DNA of 64,000 nucleotides from Brevibacterium epidermidis NBRC 14811 (lineage in GTDB: Bacteria > Actinomycetota > Actinomycetes > Actinomycetales > Brevibacteriaceae), in contig NZ_BCSJ01000015.1 of NCBI RefSeq assembly GCF_001570805.1, positions 1-64,000 of the forward strand. The letters are read 5' to 3'. The position numbers were made by a program, and so were the translations under genes. This document shows positions 46,431-57,478 of this stretch, piece by piece. Within the stretch, counting starts at the first letter, position 1. Each line of letters starts with the position of its first letter. The notes below the pieces were generated by a model. It was given only the letters and a program-made list of their open reading frames with translations. It was not told where the DNA came from and searched no databases.

Positions 46431-47519
46431 ATGCCCCGCAGTCCGCTTCCGCCTCGAGAGGGAATCTCGGCGACCGCGCTGCGCGCCCCCGGTGGCAAGG
46501 CCACTCACGCCAAGAATCACCTGCCCGTTCCCGACTCCATCGGGGAATGGCTCGAATCCGAATTCCCCGAGGCGGCCCCCGAATCCCGACGGGCGCTGCT
46601 GACCGATGGGGACCTCCGCGACGAGGCGGGGCACCCGGTGACCTGGGACGATCCGGTCATCCCCGGCGGGTTCTACTTCTTCCACCGTCCTGTCCCGCCC
46701 GAAGAACGAATCCCCTTCGAAGTCGGCATCGTGTTCGAGGATGAGGACCTGCTCGTCGTCGACAAACCCCACTTCCTGGCCAGCACCCCGAACGGACGCT
46801 TCGTCCGCGAATGCGTCGTCACCCGTCTGCGCGTCGACCTCGACCAGCCCGACCTCGTCGCCATCCATCGCCTCGACCGGATCACCGCCGGACTGCTCGT
46901 CCTGTCGAAACGGCCCGAGACACGCGGCCGCTACCAGCGCCTGTTCCAAGACCGCAGGGTCCACAAAACGTACCGCGCCCTGGCCCCGGCACCACCTGCA
47001 GACATGGAGTTTCCGCTCGTCCGTGAATCACGCCTGGTGAAGCCCGTCGGAGGACGCCAAGTCCTCGAAGTCGCGGGGGAGTCGAACGCGATCAGCCGGA
47101 TCCGCCTGGTGCGCGCCGTCCCGTCAATCTCTGGACCCAGCCCCACCGCGACTGAACTGGACATCGCCGTCGGTGCGCCGCCTCGGCGAGGGGATTCCGA
47201 CCTCGATCCTCGCGATCGAACAAGGGGCGAGGACGAAGCGCCGCCTCGGCGAGGGGTTGCCGAGTACGAACTCGAGCCGGTCACCGGTAAGACCCACCAG
47301 CTGCGGGTGCACATGAACGCGCTCGGGCTGCCCATCCTCGGTGATCCGGTCTATCCGGTCGACCTCGCGCCAGACCCCTACGACTTCACGTCGCCGCTGC
47401 AGCTGTTGGCCGCGGAGATCGCATTCGACGATCCGCTGACCGGAGTGAGCCGACGATTCGAGAGCGGACTCGGCCTCGATCCTGCTGCGGTCGGCTCCGA
47501 TCCAGGCGAAACCCGGTAG
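46431..47519 (+). CDS. RluA-family pseudouridine synthase
   Basis: Protein of 362 aa converting uridine to pseudouridine in rRNA or tRNA. Catalytic Asp lies in VAIHRLDRITAGLLV (~residue 148). LLVVDKPHFLASTPNGR and LEPVTGKTHQLRVHMNALGLPILGDPVYP (key residues GKTHQLR and GDPVY) are family motifs. Two 19-bp copies of GCGCCGCCTCGGCGAGGGG (47175-47193 and 47238-47256) lie in an insert between the conserved strands, each encoding APPRRG. A TAGACT box at 46419-46424 ends six bases before the ATG without a ribosome site, hence leaderless. The RNA target is unknown. Confidence 0.9.
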   Translation: MPRSPLPPREGISATALRAPGGKATHAKNHLPVPDSIGEWLESEFPEAAPESRRALLTDGDLRDEAGHPVTWDDPVIPGGFYFFHRPVPPEERIPFEVGIVFEDEDLLVVDKPHFLASTPNGRFVRECVVTRLRVDLDQPDLVAIHRLDRITAGLLVLSKRPETRGRYQRLFQDRRVHKTYRALAPAPPADMEFPLVRESRLVKPVGGRQVLEVAGESNAISRIRLVRAVPSISGPSPTATELDIAVGAPPRRGDSDLDPRDRTRGEDEAPPRRGVAEYELEPVTGKTHQLRVHMNALGLPILGDPVYPVDLAPDPYDFTSPLQLLAAEIAFDDPLTGVSRRFESGLGLDPAAVGSDPGETR

Positions 47520-47528
47520 CCTGGTGTT

Positions 47529-48191
47529 ATGAGTCCACACGCCCCCGGATGCACATCAGAGGCCATCGTCGACCTTGTCCGCACCCGCATCACCGACGGT
47601 GAGTACCCGGCAGGAAGCCCGGTCCGCGATGGTGCCCTGGCCAAGGAGTTCAACGTTTCGCGCAACACCGCCCGCGAATCGCTGAGCCTGCTGCGCCACG
47701 CCGGGCTGCTCACTCAGGAACCCAACCGGGGCTTCTTCGTCTCCACCTTCGGCATCGACGAACTCAAGGACCTCTACCGCGCCCGCCGAGTCTTCGAAAT
47801 CCGCGCCGTCCAGGAATCGCAGGACGCCACCGACGAGGCGATGGCCGCCGTCGAAGCCTCCGTGGTCCGAGCCGAAACCGCACCGAAGAACGAAACCTGG
47901 GCTGTCGCCCAGGAACACTCGGCATCGTTCCACCGGGCGATCGTCGGACTGCTGGGCTCACCGCTGCTCGACGAGTTCTACCTCAACCTCATGGCCCGGC
48001 TGTCGACGACGTTCTCGCGCTCGCCCGAACCCGGCAAATACCACTCACACTGGGCGAATCCGCACCGGGACATCCTCGAGAAGATGAAATCCGGGGATCG
48101 CCAGGGCGCCGAAGGACTGCTGCGCATCCACCTCGACGATTCCGAAGCCTCGACGCTCGACCTCGCACGGTCCGTGGGGGAGGGGCGCTAG
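47529..48191 (+). CDS. GntR-family regulator, FCD subfamily
   Basis: Protein of 220 aa. Winged helix at ~10-75 (YPAGSPVRDGALAKEFNVSR, NTARESLSLLRHAGLL). All-helical FCD effector domain at ~85-215 with metal/acid-binding residues (HSASFHRAIVGLLGSP, HWANPHRDILEKMKSGD). FCD members respond to organic acids or sugars. TAGCCT (47517-47522) six bases before the ATG, overlapping the previous stop, suggests a leaderless start. No obvious target operon adjoins; guaB downstream is separated by 178 bases. Confidence 0.88.
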   Translation: MSPHAPGCTSEAIVDLVRTRITDGEYPAGSPVRDGALAKEFNVSRNTARESLSLLRHAGLLTQEPNRGFFVSTFGIDELKDLYRARRVFEIRAVQESQDATDEAMAAVEASVVRAETAPKNETWAVAQEHSASFHRAIVGLLGSPLLDEFYLNLMARLSTTFSRSPEPGKYHSHWANPHRDILEKMKSGDRQGAEGLLRIHLDDSEASTLDLARSVGEGR

Positions 48192-48336
48192 GGGGCCGGC
48201 GTTCGGACACTTTGCCGTTCACGCGACTCAACGCCCTGCTCTAGCGCTATTCCCACAGCATTTCCTGTGTAGCCAGTCTCACAGTGCCCGGTGCTTGAAC
48301 CCATAGCGGTCGAGACTCTGGCTCCGATAGCATTGA

Positions 48337-49896
<1,560 letters not shown>

Positions 49897-49920
49897 CGTA
49901 AGGATTCCCGCTGGTCGGTG

Positions 49921-49962
49921 AGAAGCCGCAGTTTCCGCGTTTGCGCGGGAGCTGCGGCTTCT
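49921..49962 (+). terminator. Terminator after guaB
   Basis: AGAAGCCGCAGTTTCCGCG (49921-49939) pairs with 49944-49962 with a short bulge, TTTG loop, followed by TGCGTGTG. Strong stem, weak tail. Confidence 0.82.
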
Positions 49963-49979
49963 TGCGTGTGGGTAGGGGG

Positions 49980-50042
49980 CGAGTCCCGGACGATCCGTGC
50001 TGGATTTTGTGCTGAGACTCCGCACGAGGCGTCCGGAACTCG
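49980..50042. repeat. Palindromic repeat family 3, copy 2 (degenerate)
   Basis: Left arm CGAGTCCCGGACGATCCGTG plus C (49980-50000), right arm GCACGAGGCGTCCGGAACTC plus G (50022-50042), 21-base loop, four mismatches. Same layout as 36440-36502. The rest of the gap to 50318 holds only the iron box and leader. Confidence 0.75.
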
Positions 50043-50251
50043 AGGACTGCGACCGCCCGGACTGTCTCACGATGCTGGATGACACACCCTGATGTGACGA
50101 ATGCCACGCGTTCATTTTCATGCCGATGCACCCGTAGTGCGAACGGGCTCCTTGCCTTATGAGCGCTGGGAAGAGGCAGTGTCGGCCCGGGTCAGGGGTC
50201 TACTTCCGTAGTCAGCGAACCCGACCGAAGGCTCTTCGGAAAGAGAGAAAG

Positions 50252-50270
50252 TTAGGGTAGGTTTCCCTAA
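50252..50270 (+). promoter_or_regulatory. IdeR/DtxR-type iron box upstream of the siderophore operon
   Basis: TTAGGGTAGGTTTCCCTAA, a 19-bp near-palindrome matching the DtxR/IdeR consensus TTAGGTTAGGCTAACCTAA at most positions. It is 49 bases before the desA GTG. Iron-loaded IdeR would repress the operon. Confidence 0.9.
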
Positions 50271-50318
50271 TGCGAACCGCGCTTCGCGGTGCGCATCATC
50301 GAAGGAGGAAACCTCACA

Positions 50319-52049
50319 GTGACGACTTCTCTGCTCTACGACACCGAAGCGACACCCACCTCAGCACCCCTTCAGACCCCCGAAATTCCCCACACGAACT
50401 CCGACCTCAACGCACCGACCGCGGCGCCGGAAGTCGCGAACCCCACCCTCGCCGACGTCCAGAACCAGACCCGCACCGATGCACTCCTCGGCGCCCACAG
50501 CGCAGACGAATACACATCGCTCATGCACAACGTCGTCGACGCACTCGGCGAACGATTCCGCACGACCGAGCGAGCCGCCTCAGCGAAGGATCGCTCCGGA
50601 CTGCAAGCCGCAGTCGACGCCGTCGATCTCGACACCGCCGGAGTCGGCAACGCCGAAGCCCTGCGCGAAGTCGACGCGCTCTACGCCGACAACGCCGTGT
50701 GGTTCCACCACCCCAGCTACGTCGCCCACCTCAACTGCCCCGTCGCCGTGCCCGCCGTTGCCGCCGAGGCGATGCTCGCAGCCATCAACACCTCGGTCGA
50801 CACCTACGACCAATCCGAGGTCGCCACCCTCATGGAACGCCGCCTCATCGACTGGACCTGCGGCCACCTCGGCTTCGCCGGCGGCGACGGAATCTTCACC
50901 TCCGGAGGCACCCAGTCGAACCTCCACGCACTGTTCCTCGCCCGCGAAAACGTCCTCGCCGGGCTTGCCGAACGCGCCGACGAATCCGACCGTGATGGGT
51001 CCGATGACGCGAAACCTCGCCGAGGCGGCTCTGACCTGGGCGAGCCCACCCGCCGTGACCAGTTGTCCCGGCTGCGGATCCTCGCGACCGATCAGGCTCA
51101 CTTCTCCGTGTCCCGCGCAGCATTCCTCCTCGGCCTCGACCCCGAGGCGGTCGTGACCGTCCCGACCGACGGGACCGGCCGGATGGACGCCGAAGCCCTC
51201 AACGCGAGCCTGCTCGCCATCGAAGCGAGCGACCAGGTTTCCATGGCCGTCGTCGCCACCGCCGGAACCACCGACCTCGGAGTCATCGACCCATTGAAGA
51301 CCATCGCCGAGGTCTGCGACTCGGCGAATGTGTGGCTGCACGTCGATGCCGCGTACGGCGGCGGTCTGCTCTGGGCCCCAGCTCGCGCCCACCTGCTCGA
51401 CGGGATCTCCGGGGCTACCTCGGTGACCATTGACTTCCACAAGACGTTCTTCCAGCCCGTGTCCTCCTCGGCCCTGCTGATCAGGGACGCGAGCTTGTTC
51501 GCGCCGACGATTCACCGCCACGACTACCTCAACCCCGAAGCCGAAGCACAGGCCGCCGACGCCGAACCGAACCAGGTCGACAAGTCCCTGCAGACCACCC
51601 GACGCTTCGACGCCCTCAAACTGTGGACCACGCTGCGCGCCCGTGGGGCAGGCGAGATCGGGGTGATGATCGACGCCGTCTGTGACCTCGCGACCGACGT
51701 CCGGGCACTGCTCGATGACCAGGCGGATTTCGAGGTGCTCGGCGCCTCGGACCTGTCCACGGTGCTCTTCCGATTCACCCCGTCGAACGCGGACCGGGCC
51801 ACCTGTGACGAACTCGTGCCGCTCATCCGCCGCGTCCTCTTCCGCTCCGGCCGAGCTGCCATCGCCCGCACCGTCATCGACGGCACACCGTGGCTCAAAC
51901 TCACCCTGCTCAACCCCGACACCAGCATCGATGACATCACCGCTGTGCTCGATCTCGTCCGCGCGACCGGCCATGGCATCCTCGCCGGCCGAGATCTCGA
52001 GGGCACCGCAGACATCCAGGGCGCCGTAACAGAAGGAGGCGCATCATGA
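50319..52049 (+). CDS. desA: PLP-dependent decarboxylase of desferrioxamine-type siderophore synthesis
   Basis: Group II decarboxylase of 576 aa, probably lysine to cadaverine. Landmarks are FTSGGTQSNLHALFLARE, VVATAGTTDLGVIDP, HVDAAYGGG, and TIDFHKTFFQPVS with PLP Lys375. Position before an N-hydroxylase and IucA/C synthetase fixes the role. GTG 50319 follows GAAGGAGG. A ~30-residue linker after LARENVL (ESDRDGSDDAKPRRGGSDLG) is unusual for the family and carries an exact palindrome copy (51015-51025). Stop overlaps desB (ATGA). An ornithine or diaminobutyrate substrate is less likely but not excluded. Confidence 0.9.
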   Translation: MTTSLLYDTEATPTSAPLQTPEIPHTNSDLNAPTAAPEVANPTLADVQNQTRTDALLGAHSADEYTSLMHNVVDALGERFRTTERAASAKDRSGLQAAVDAVDLDTAGVGNAEALREVDALYADNAVWFHHPSYVAHLNCPVAVPAVAAEAMLAAINTSVDTYDQSEVATLMERRLIDWTCGHLGFAGGDGIFTSGGTQSNLHALFLARENVLAGLAERADESDRDGSDDAKPRRGGSDLGEPTRRDQLSRLRILATDQAHFSVSRAAFLLGLDPEAVVTVPTDGTGRMDAEALNASLLAIEASDQVSMAVVATAGTTDLGVIDPLKTIAEVCDSANVWLHVDAAYGGGLLWAPARAHLLDGISGATSVTIDFHKTFFQPVSSSALLIRDASLFAPTIHRHDYLNPEAEAQAADAEPNQVDKSLQTTRRFDALKLWTTLRARGAGEIGVMIDAVCDLATDVRALLDDQADFEVLGASDLSTVLFRFTPSNADRATCDELVPLIRRVLFRSGRAAIARTVIDGTPWLKLTLLNPDTSIDDITAVLDLVRATGHGILAGRDLEGTADIQGAVTEGGAS

Positions 52050-53551
52050 GCGCAGATTCCACGCACATCCACGACATCCTCGGCGTCGGCATCGGCCCCT
52101 TCGGCCTCGGCCTGGCCGCACTGTCGGAACCCCTCGACGACGTCGATGCGATCTTCCTCGACCAGCGGCCCGAATTCCGCTGGCATCCGGGCATGATGAT
52201 CGAAGGCTCGACCATCCAGGTTCCGTTCCTCGCCGACCTCGTCACCATGGCCGACCCCACCTCGCCGTACTCGTTCCTCAACTTCCTCAAGGAGCGCCGG
52301 CGGCTCTACCCGTTCTACATCCGCGAATCGTTCTACCCCCTGCGCGCCGAATTCGACGAGTACTGCCGGTGGGTCGCCGCCCAGTTGGATACGCTGCGGT
52401 GGAACCGTCGCGTCGTGTCCGTGACCAGGGAGGATGGTGTGTTCACGGCGCTCGCCGAGGTGGCCGATGACTCCGGATCGATCGTGACGACCGAGACCTA
52501 CCGCGCCCGGCATCTCGTCCTCGGGGTGGGAACGCAGCCAGTGCTGCCGCCCGCGCTGCGGGGACTCGGGGGAGAGGCCGATGGCGCTGGATCGTCAGCA
52601 GATGCAGGTGCCGGTGGCGGCTCGGTTGCTGCGGGGCCGCTCATCCACACCGCCGACTACCTCGAGAACCGGGAAGCACTGCTCGAATCGGGTGCGATCA
52701 CGATCGTCGGCAGCGGCCAGTCCGCCGCCGAGATCTACCGCGACCTCATCGACGATGCCGAAGATCGAGGCGTACGCCTGGACTGGGTGACCCGCTCGCC
52801 GCGGTTCTTCCCGATGGAGTACACGAAGCTCACCCTTGAGATGACCTCCCCGGAATACACCGACCACTTCCGAGCTCTGCCCGACGAGCTGCGCGAACGC
52901 GTTGGCCGTGAACAGCGGACTCTGTACAAGGGAATCTCGGCTGACCTCGTCGACGACATCCACGACACTCTCTACCGACTCAGCCGCGGCGGGCGAGAAC
53001 TGCTGACGAACCTCATCTCCGAGGCCGAACTCGAGACCGCCGACATCGATCCGATCAGCGGTGAATTTCTGCTCGGCTTCCGCAACACCGCACTGGACAA
53101 GACCTTCACCAGACGAAGCGGATCGGTCGTTGCAGCCACCGGATACAAGTCGCAAGTGCCGGACTTTCTCAGCCCCCTCGGCGACGATATCCATCTGGAC
53201 TCCCGCGGCCGCCTCGACGTCAGCCGCCATTACACGATCAACGACGAGGGCACCATCCACGTCCTCAACGGCGAAGAGCACACCCACGGCGTCACCGCAC
53301 CTGACCTCGGCTTCGGTCCCTGGCGGGCCTCGGTGGTTCTTGCCGCGGTGACCGGTCGGGAACCCTATCCGATCGAACGGACCATCGCCTTCCAGACCTT
53401 CGGAGTGCCGGCCGACGAATCCTATGCCTCCACTCTGGCAGCTGCGAACTCGACCAATGGAAATACCCGGGCCGGCTCGACCGACGCTGATTCCGAGGTC
53501 GACTCCGCCACCTTCGCACTCGACGACTCCAAGGAGATGTCACACGCATGA
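52046..53551 (+). CDS. desB: Cadaverine/lysine N-hydroxylase (siderophore monooxygenase)
   Basis: FAD- and NADPH-dependent N-hydroxylase of 501 aa, IucD/DesB family. FAD motif GVGIGPFGLG (~13-22), NADPH motif IVGSGQSAAEIYRD, and the late ATGYKSQVPDFL and LNGEEHTHGVTAPDL segments are present. It hydroxylates the primary amine of cadaverine before acylation. A Gly/Ala-rich insert (GEADGAGSSADAGAGGGS) lies between the FAD and NADPH motifs. Overlaps both neighbours by ATGA. The C-terminal ~25 residues are acidic and low complexity. Confidence 0.92.
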   Translation: MSADSTHIHDILGVGIGPFGLGLAALSEPLDDVDAIFLDQRPEFRWHPGMMIEGSTIQVPFLADLVTMADPTSPYSFLNFLKERRRLYPFYIRESFYPLRAEFDEYCRWVAAQLDTLRWNRRVVSVTREDGVFTALAEVADDSGSIVTTETYRARHLVLGVGTQPVLPPALRGLGGEADGAGSSADAGAGGGSVAAGPLIHTADYLENREALLESGAITIVGSGQSAAEIYRDLIDDAEDRGVRLDWVTRSPRFFPMEYTKLTLEMTSPEYTDHFRALPDELRERVGREQRTLYKGISADLVDDIHDTLYRLSRGGRELLTNLISEAELETADIDPISGEFLLGFRNTALDKTFTRRSGSVVAATGYKSQVPDFLSPLGDDIHLDSRGRLDVSRHYTINDEGTIHVLNGEEHTHGVTAPDLGFGPWRASVVLAAVTGREPYPIERTIAFQTFGVPADESYASTLAAANSTNGNTRAGSTDADSEVDSATFALDDSKEMSHA

Positions 53552-56127
53552 CCACCGAACTCATCACCGAACCGACTGCTCCCGTCAACGGCACGACGCC
53601 GAACGCGGACGTAAAGCTCACGGCCGCCTCGGCGACAGTGTCCATCCGCCCGCTCGACGTCGACCGCGACGCCGCCCGAATCCACGAATGGCTCACCCAT
53701 CCGCGCGCCCACTATTGGATGATGACCGACCTCGACGAGGCCGAAATCCGGACCTACCTCGAGGGCATTCGAGACTCTGCAGATGATGCCGGCTGGGTCG
53801 GATCCGTCGACGGAATCGACTGCTTCTACGTCGAGACCTACACGCCCGACAGCCTCATCCCGCAGAACGTCCTGGCCACCGAGCCCGGCGACATCGGGAT
53901 GCACCTGCTCGTCGCGCCACCGGCAGGACCCGCCGTGCACGGACTCACCGACCGGATCATGGCGGAGGTCATCGACTTCTGTCTGAAGCCCAGTGACCGG
54001 GGAGGACGCGGCGCCGAGCGCGTCGTCGTCGAACCCGATGCGCGTAACGACGCGATCATCGAGAAGAACCGGGCCGCCGGTTTCACCCCCATCACCGAGG
54101 CGACTATCATGATGGGCGAGATCGAGAAACTCGCGCTCGTCAGCGTATGCACCCGCGCAGATTTCGAGGCCAGTGCATTGGCACCGTTCGTCACGGCCGG
54201 AGCACGAGCATCGCTCGTCGCTGAGAACGGGGAATCGGATAGTGACCAGCGGTCCAACGAGCCACGCTCGAGCCGGAGAGCCGCAACGCCGCCGGCCCCG
54301 TACGCCCATCTCAACTCTGATGCGTTCGCCGTCGTGCAGCGCCACCTCGTCGCCAAAGCCCTGTCCGAATTCGCCCACGAACGACTCATCCAACCGGTGA
54401 CCGTCGGCGAAAGTGAGGGAGTTGCCGCGAACGGCAGCGCACATGCGGATGGGGGAGTCGCCTCGGCGAATGGTGAAGGCCAGACTTGGGAACTGAACAT
54501 CGACGGAGCCAGCCGGTACACATTCACCGCTCGCGTGCTGCCGCTCGAACACTGGGTCATCGACGAAACCAGCATCACCCGGTGGCGCGACGGAACCGAG
54601 GTTCCGCTCGACGCGCAGGAACTCGTCGTCGAACTCCAAGACGCACTCTCCATCCCCGAGGACCTCATCTCCACTTACCTCGAGGAACTCGCGTCGACCC
54701 TGGCCGGGGCCGCTTTCAAACTCGAAGACGCCCGAGCCGGTCGCAGGCCGGATGCACGGACGCTCGCCGATGCGGACTTCCAGACCACCGAGGCGGCCAT
54801 GACCGAAGGCCACCCCGGGTTCCTCGCGAACAACGGCCGCATCGGATTCGGCCTCAGCGACTTCCGCACATGGGCACCGGAGAACGGCGAACTCAATCGC
54901 ATCGAATGGGTGGCGGTGAGGCGCGAACTCAGCCATCTCTCTTTGGGCGTTGGACTCGATGAGGAGAGCCACCTCGGTGAGGCGCTCAGCGAAGCCGAAC
55001 GGGACCTCTTCGGTTCCCGGATCCGGGCGGCGGGACAGGACCCAGCGGATTTCCACCTCATGCCGATCCACCCGTGGCAGGCCGACCATCGACTGTCGAT
55101 CACCTTCGCCGCGGACATCGCCCGAGGTGATCTGCTGCCGCTCGGGGAGGGGCTTGATAAGCATCAGGCGCAGCAGTCCCTGCGCACGTTCTTCAACCAC
55201 TCGCGGACCGGAGCGCCGTACGTCAAGGTCGCGCTCGCCGTGCAGAACATGGGATTCCTGCGCGGGCTGTCGCCGAAGTACATGCGCGACACTCCGGCCA
55301 TCAACGACTGGGTCGCGAACCTCATCTCCGCCGATGACACCTTCGCCGCGACCGGATTCCGAGTGCTGCGGGAGCGTGCCGCACTCGGCTACACCGGCGA
55401 TGTCTACCACCGGACGAAGGAGACGAACCCGCACCGGAAGATGCTCGCCGCCCTATGGCGGGAGAACCCCATCGAGCAGATCGCTCCAGGTCAGAGGCTC
55501 ATCACGATGGCCGCGCTGCTGCACCGGGACCATCAGGGTGTGTCCTTGGCTAGTGAATTGATCAACGCCTCGGGGCTGAGCGCCGCGGCATGGATGCGCA
55601 GCTACCTGCGGGCCTACCTGAAACCGCTCGTGCATGCGCTGCTCGCGCACGATCTCGTATTCATGCCGCACGGGGAGAACCTCATCCTCATTCTCGACGA
55701 GCACACGGTGACCGGGGCATTCATGAAGGACAGCGGTGAGGAAGTCGCCGTGCTCGGCCACCGCGAACTGCCTGCCGACGTCGAACGCATCCGAGCCGTG
55801 GTGTCGGGGGAGGAGAAGGCCCTGTCAGTCTTCACCGACATGTTCGACGGGGTGCTGCGGCACCTGTCGGGAATCCTCGACGCCGATGGACTGTTGCCGG
55901 CCGATCGGTTCTGGGCGATCGTCGCCGAGACCCTCGACGACTACGAGGCAGAGCACCCGGAGTCCGCACGCGGGGTCAGCGGTGACGTTGATCTGCGCGC
56001 CGATCATTTCGCTCATTCGTGCCTCAACCGACTGCAGCTGAAGAACACGAAGCAGATGGTCGACATCGGCAATCAAGCCGAATCGCTGCTCTACGCCGGC
56101 ACCATGCCCAACCCCGTGGCCCGCTGA
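53548..56127 (+). CDS. Fused N-acyltransferase and IucA/IucC siderophore synthetase
   Basis: Protein of 859 aa joining two usual proteins. Residues ~30-205 form a GNAT acyltransferase (DesC/IucB-like: SIRPLDVDRDAARIHEWLTHPRAHYW region, IGMHLLVAPPAG, VVVEPDARNDAIIEKNRAAGF). Residues ~250-850 form the NTP-dependent synthetase (DesD-like): HPGFLANNGRIGFG, FHLMPIHPWQADH, KVALAVQNMGFLRGL, MPHGENLIL. The first acylates N-hydroxycadaverine with succinyl- or acetyl-CoA; the second joins units into a ferrioxamine. Linker ~210-250 and a Gly/Ala stretch near 300 hold near copies of the palindrome (53625, 54462). Last gene of the iron operon; no transporter follows in the window. Confidence 0.93.
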   Translation: MTTELITEPTAPVNGTTPNADVKLTAASATVSIRPLDVDRDAARIHEWLTHPRAHYWMMTDLDEAEIRTYLEGIRDSADDAGWVGSVDGIDCFYVETYTPDSLIPQNVLATEPGDIGMHLLVAPPAGPAVHGLTDRIMAEVIDFCLKPSDRGGRGAERVVVEPDARNDAIIEKNRAAGFTPITEATIMMGEIEKLALVSVCTRADFEASALAPFVTAGARASLVAENGESDSDQRSNEPRSSRRAATPPAPYAHLNSDAFAVVQRHLVAKALSEFAHERLIQPVTVGESEGVAANGSAHADGGVASANGEGQTWELNIDGASRYTFTARVLPLEHWVIDETSITRWRDGTEVPLDAQELVVELQDALSIPEDLISTYLEELASTLAGAAFKLEDARAGRRPDARTLADADFQTTEAAMTEGHPGFLANNGRIGFGLSDFRTWAPENGELNRIEWVAVRRELSHLSLGVGLDEESHLGEALSEAERDLFGSRIRAAGQDPADFHLMPIHPWQADHRLSITFAADIARGDLLPLGEGLDKHQAQQSLRTFFNHSRTGAPYVKVALAVQNMGFLRGLSPKYMRDTPAINDWVANLISADDTFAATGFRVLRERAALGYTGDVYHRTKETNPHRKMLAALWRENPIEQIAPGQRLITMAALLHRDHQGVSLASELINASGLSAAAWMRSYLRAYLKPLVHALLAHDLVFMPHGENLILILDEHTVTGAFMKDSGEEVAVLGHRELPADVERIRAVVSGEEKALSVFTDMFDGVLRHLSGILDADGLLPADRFWAIVAETLDDYEAEHPESARGVSGDVDLRADHFAHSCLNRLQLKNTKQMVDIGNQAESLLYAGTMPNPVAR

Positions 56128-56144
56128 GCCGAGCCGACGACAAC

Positions 56145-56187
56145 CTCGCCGAGGTGGGACTCCGGAAGGATGTCCCGCCTCGGCGAG
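56145..56187 (+). terminator. Hairpin terminator of the des operon, built from two palindrome copies
   Basis: CTCGCCGAGGTGGGAC (56145-56160) pairs with GTCCCGCCTCGGCGAG (56172-56187) with one wobble, loop of 11 bases. Both arms carry the window palindrome, in opposite orientation. The design is the same as the neuB hairpin at 22707-22745. Confidence 0.8.
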
Positions 56188-56288
56188 TGCGTTCATCCCT
56201 CATGCCCACCGGTTAGTATCATTCCAACGGTTGCCTGCGCGTCGATGCGCAGAGTCACGAACCGGTCCGCAGACTCAAAGGTGCGCAC

Positions 56289-57386
56289 ATGGCGAAGCGA
56301 AACGATCGGCCAACTCTGGCCACGGTCGCCGAACGCGCCGGTGTGAGCATCAAAACCGCCTCCCGCGTCCTCAACGGCGAAAAGCACGTCGCCGCCTCAA
56401 CCGCGGAGAAGGTCGAAGCCGCCGCAGAAGAACTCGGATTCCGCCTCAATTCCACGGCCCGCCGACTCCGCGCCGGAGGCCGCTCACCCTATATCGGCGT
56501 CGTCCTCTCCGACGCGGGGGACGCCTTCCAAGCCCGTGCCTTCGCCGCTGTCGAAGCCGAACTCGCCGCCCTCGACCTGCGCCCGGTGGTGACAGTCGTC
56601 GGCGACGATCCCGACCGAGAGGAAGCCTTCCTCGACGAATGCCTCGCCAACGACCTGACCGGGATCATCGTCATCCGCGCCCACCCCGAGGCGGCCGAGA
56701 CCTACGCACGAGCCGCCTCGGCGCCGGGCATCCGAATCGTCGCCCTCGACCCTGCGGTAGGCGGCCCAGGGATCAGCGTCTTCGCAGGTGACGACCATGA
56801 AGCGGGGCGCCTCGCGGCCGAACAGCTGCTCGCCCACGGACACATGGCGCTCGGCGTCATCGGCGACCATTCGCCCAGCCTCATCACCACCCGCCGGCTG
56901 CAGGGAATCCGGGACGCCATCGCCGGCCGCCGCGGCGTCGGGTGGCGCGCCTATATGCGCGAAGACGCCCACGACGAAGCCAGCGCGAAGAACGTCGTCG
57001 CCGCCTGGCTGGGCTCGCGCAGCGCCCCCAGCGCACTCATCACCCTGTCCGCGACCGTGACTCAAGGTGCCATCGACGCCTGCCGCCGCCTCGGCGAATG
57101 GCCGGCCCTGGTCGGCATCGACGATTTCCCCACCGCCGAACTCCTCGACGTCACCGTCGTCGATCGCAACGTCGAATCCCTCGCCGCCGAGGCGGTCCGA
57201 CGACTCCGGTCCGGCGCGGAACCCACCGATTCCGGGGGAGGAGAGGGCCGCCTCGGCGAAGGTGGGAATCCGCATCCGGCGGAGACGACCGGGCGCGAAC
57301 GCGTCGATGACGGTATGCCGGAATTCGACAACGCGCTCTGTGTCATCGCTCGCGGCAGCGGTGAGGAGCCTCCCGACACCCGCTGA
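56289..57386 (+). CDS. LacI-family transcriptional regulator
   Basis: Protein of 365 aa. HTH at ~8-32 (TLATVAERAGVSIKTASRVL), hinge at ~45-60, then a periplasmic-binding-like sensor domain (YIGVVLSDAGDAFQAR, VFAGDDHEAGRLAAEQL, LVGIDDFPTAELL). The C-terminal ~45 residues are a Gly/Arg-rich tail with a near palindrome copy (57249-57257). It is followed by a sugar ABC importer with a 16-bp palindromic operator between, so it most likely represses that importer and is released by the sugar. TAGTAT at 56214-56219 is a candidate -10. Confidence 0.93.
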   Translation: MAKRNDRPTLATVAERAGVSIKTASRVLNGEKHVAASTAEKVEAAAEELGFRLNSTARRLRAGGRSPYIGVVLSDAGDAFQARAFAAVEAELAALDLRPVVTVVGDDPDREEAFLDECLANDLTGIIVIRAHPEAAETYARAASAPGIRIVALDPAVGGPGISVFAGDDHEAGRLAAEQLLAHGHMALGVIGDHSPSLITTRRLQGIRDAIAGRRGVGWRAYMREDAHDEASAKNVVAAWLGSRSAPSALITLSATVTQGAIDACRRLGEWPALVGIDDFPTAELLDVTVVDRNVESLAAEAVRRLRSGAEPTDSGGGEGRLGEGGNPHPAETTGRERVDDGMPEFDNALCVIARGSGEEPPDTR

Positions 57387-57404
57387 AAACTTTTGACGAA
57401 ACAG

Positions 57405-57459
57405 TTGACAGCAGGCGACGTTCGGCGAATCATATTCAACAGCCTGACAACGTTGTCAG
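57405..57459 (+). promoter_or_regulatory. Importer promoter region with LacI-type operator
   Basis: Perfect palindrome CTGACAACGTTGTCAG at 57444-57459 with the central CG typical of LacI/GalR operators. A TTGACA at 57405-57410 can serve as -35; a -10 is less clear (near CATATT 57431-57436). The operator lies 19 bases before the ATG, suited to block elongation or initiation. Confidence 0.82.
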
Positions 57460-57478
57460 AAAGATTGAAAGGTTCACA

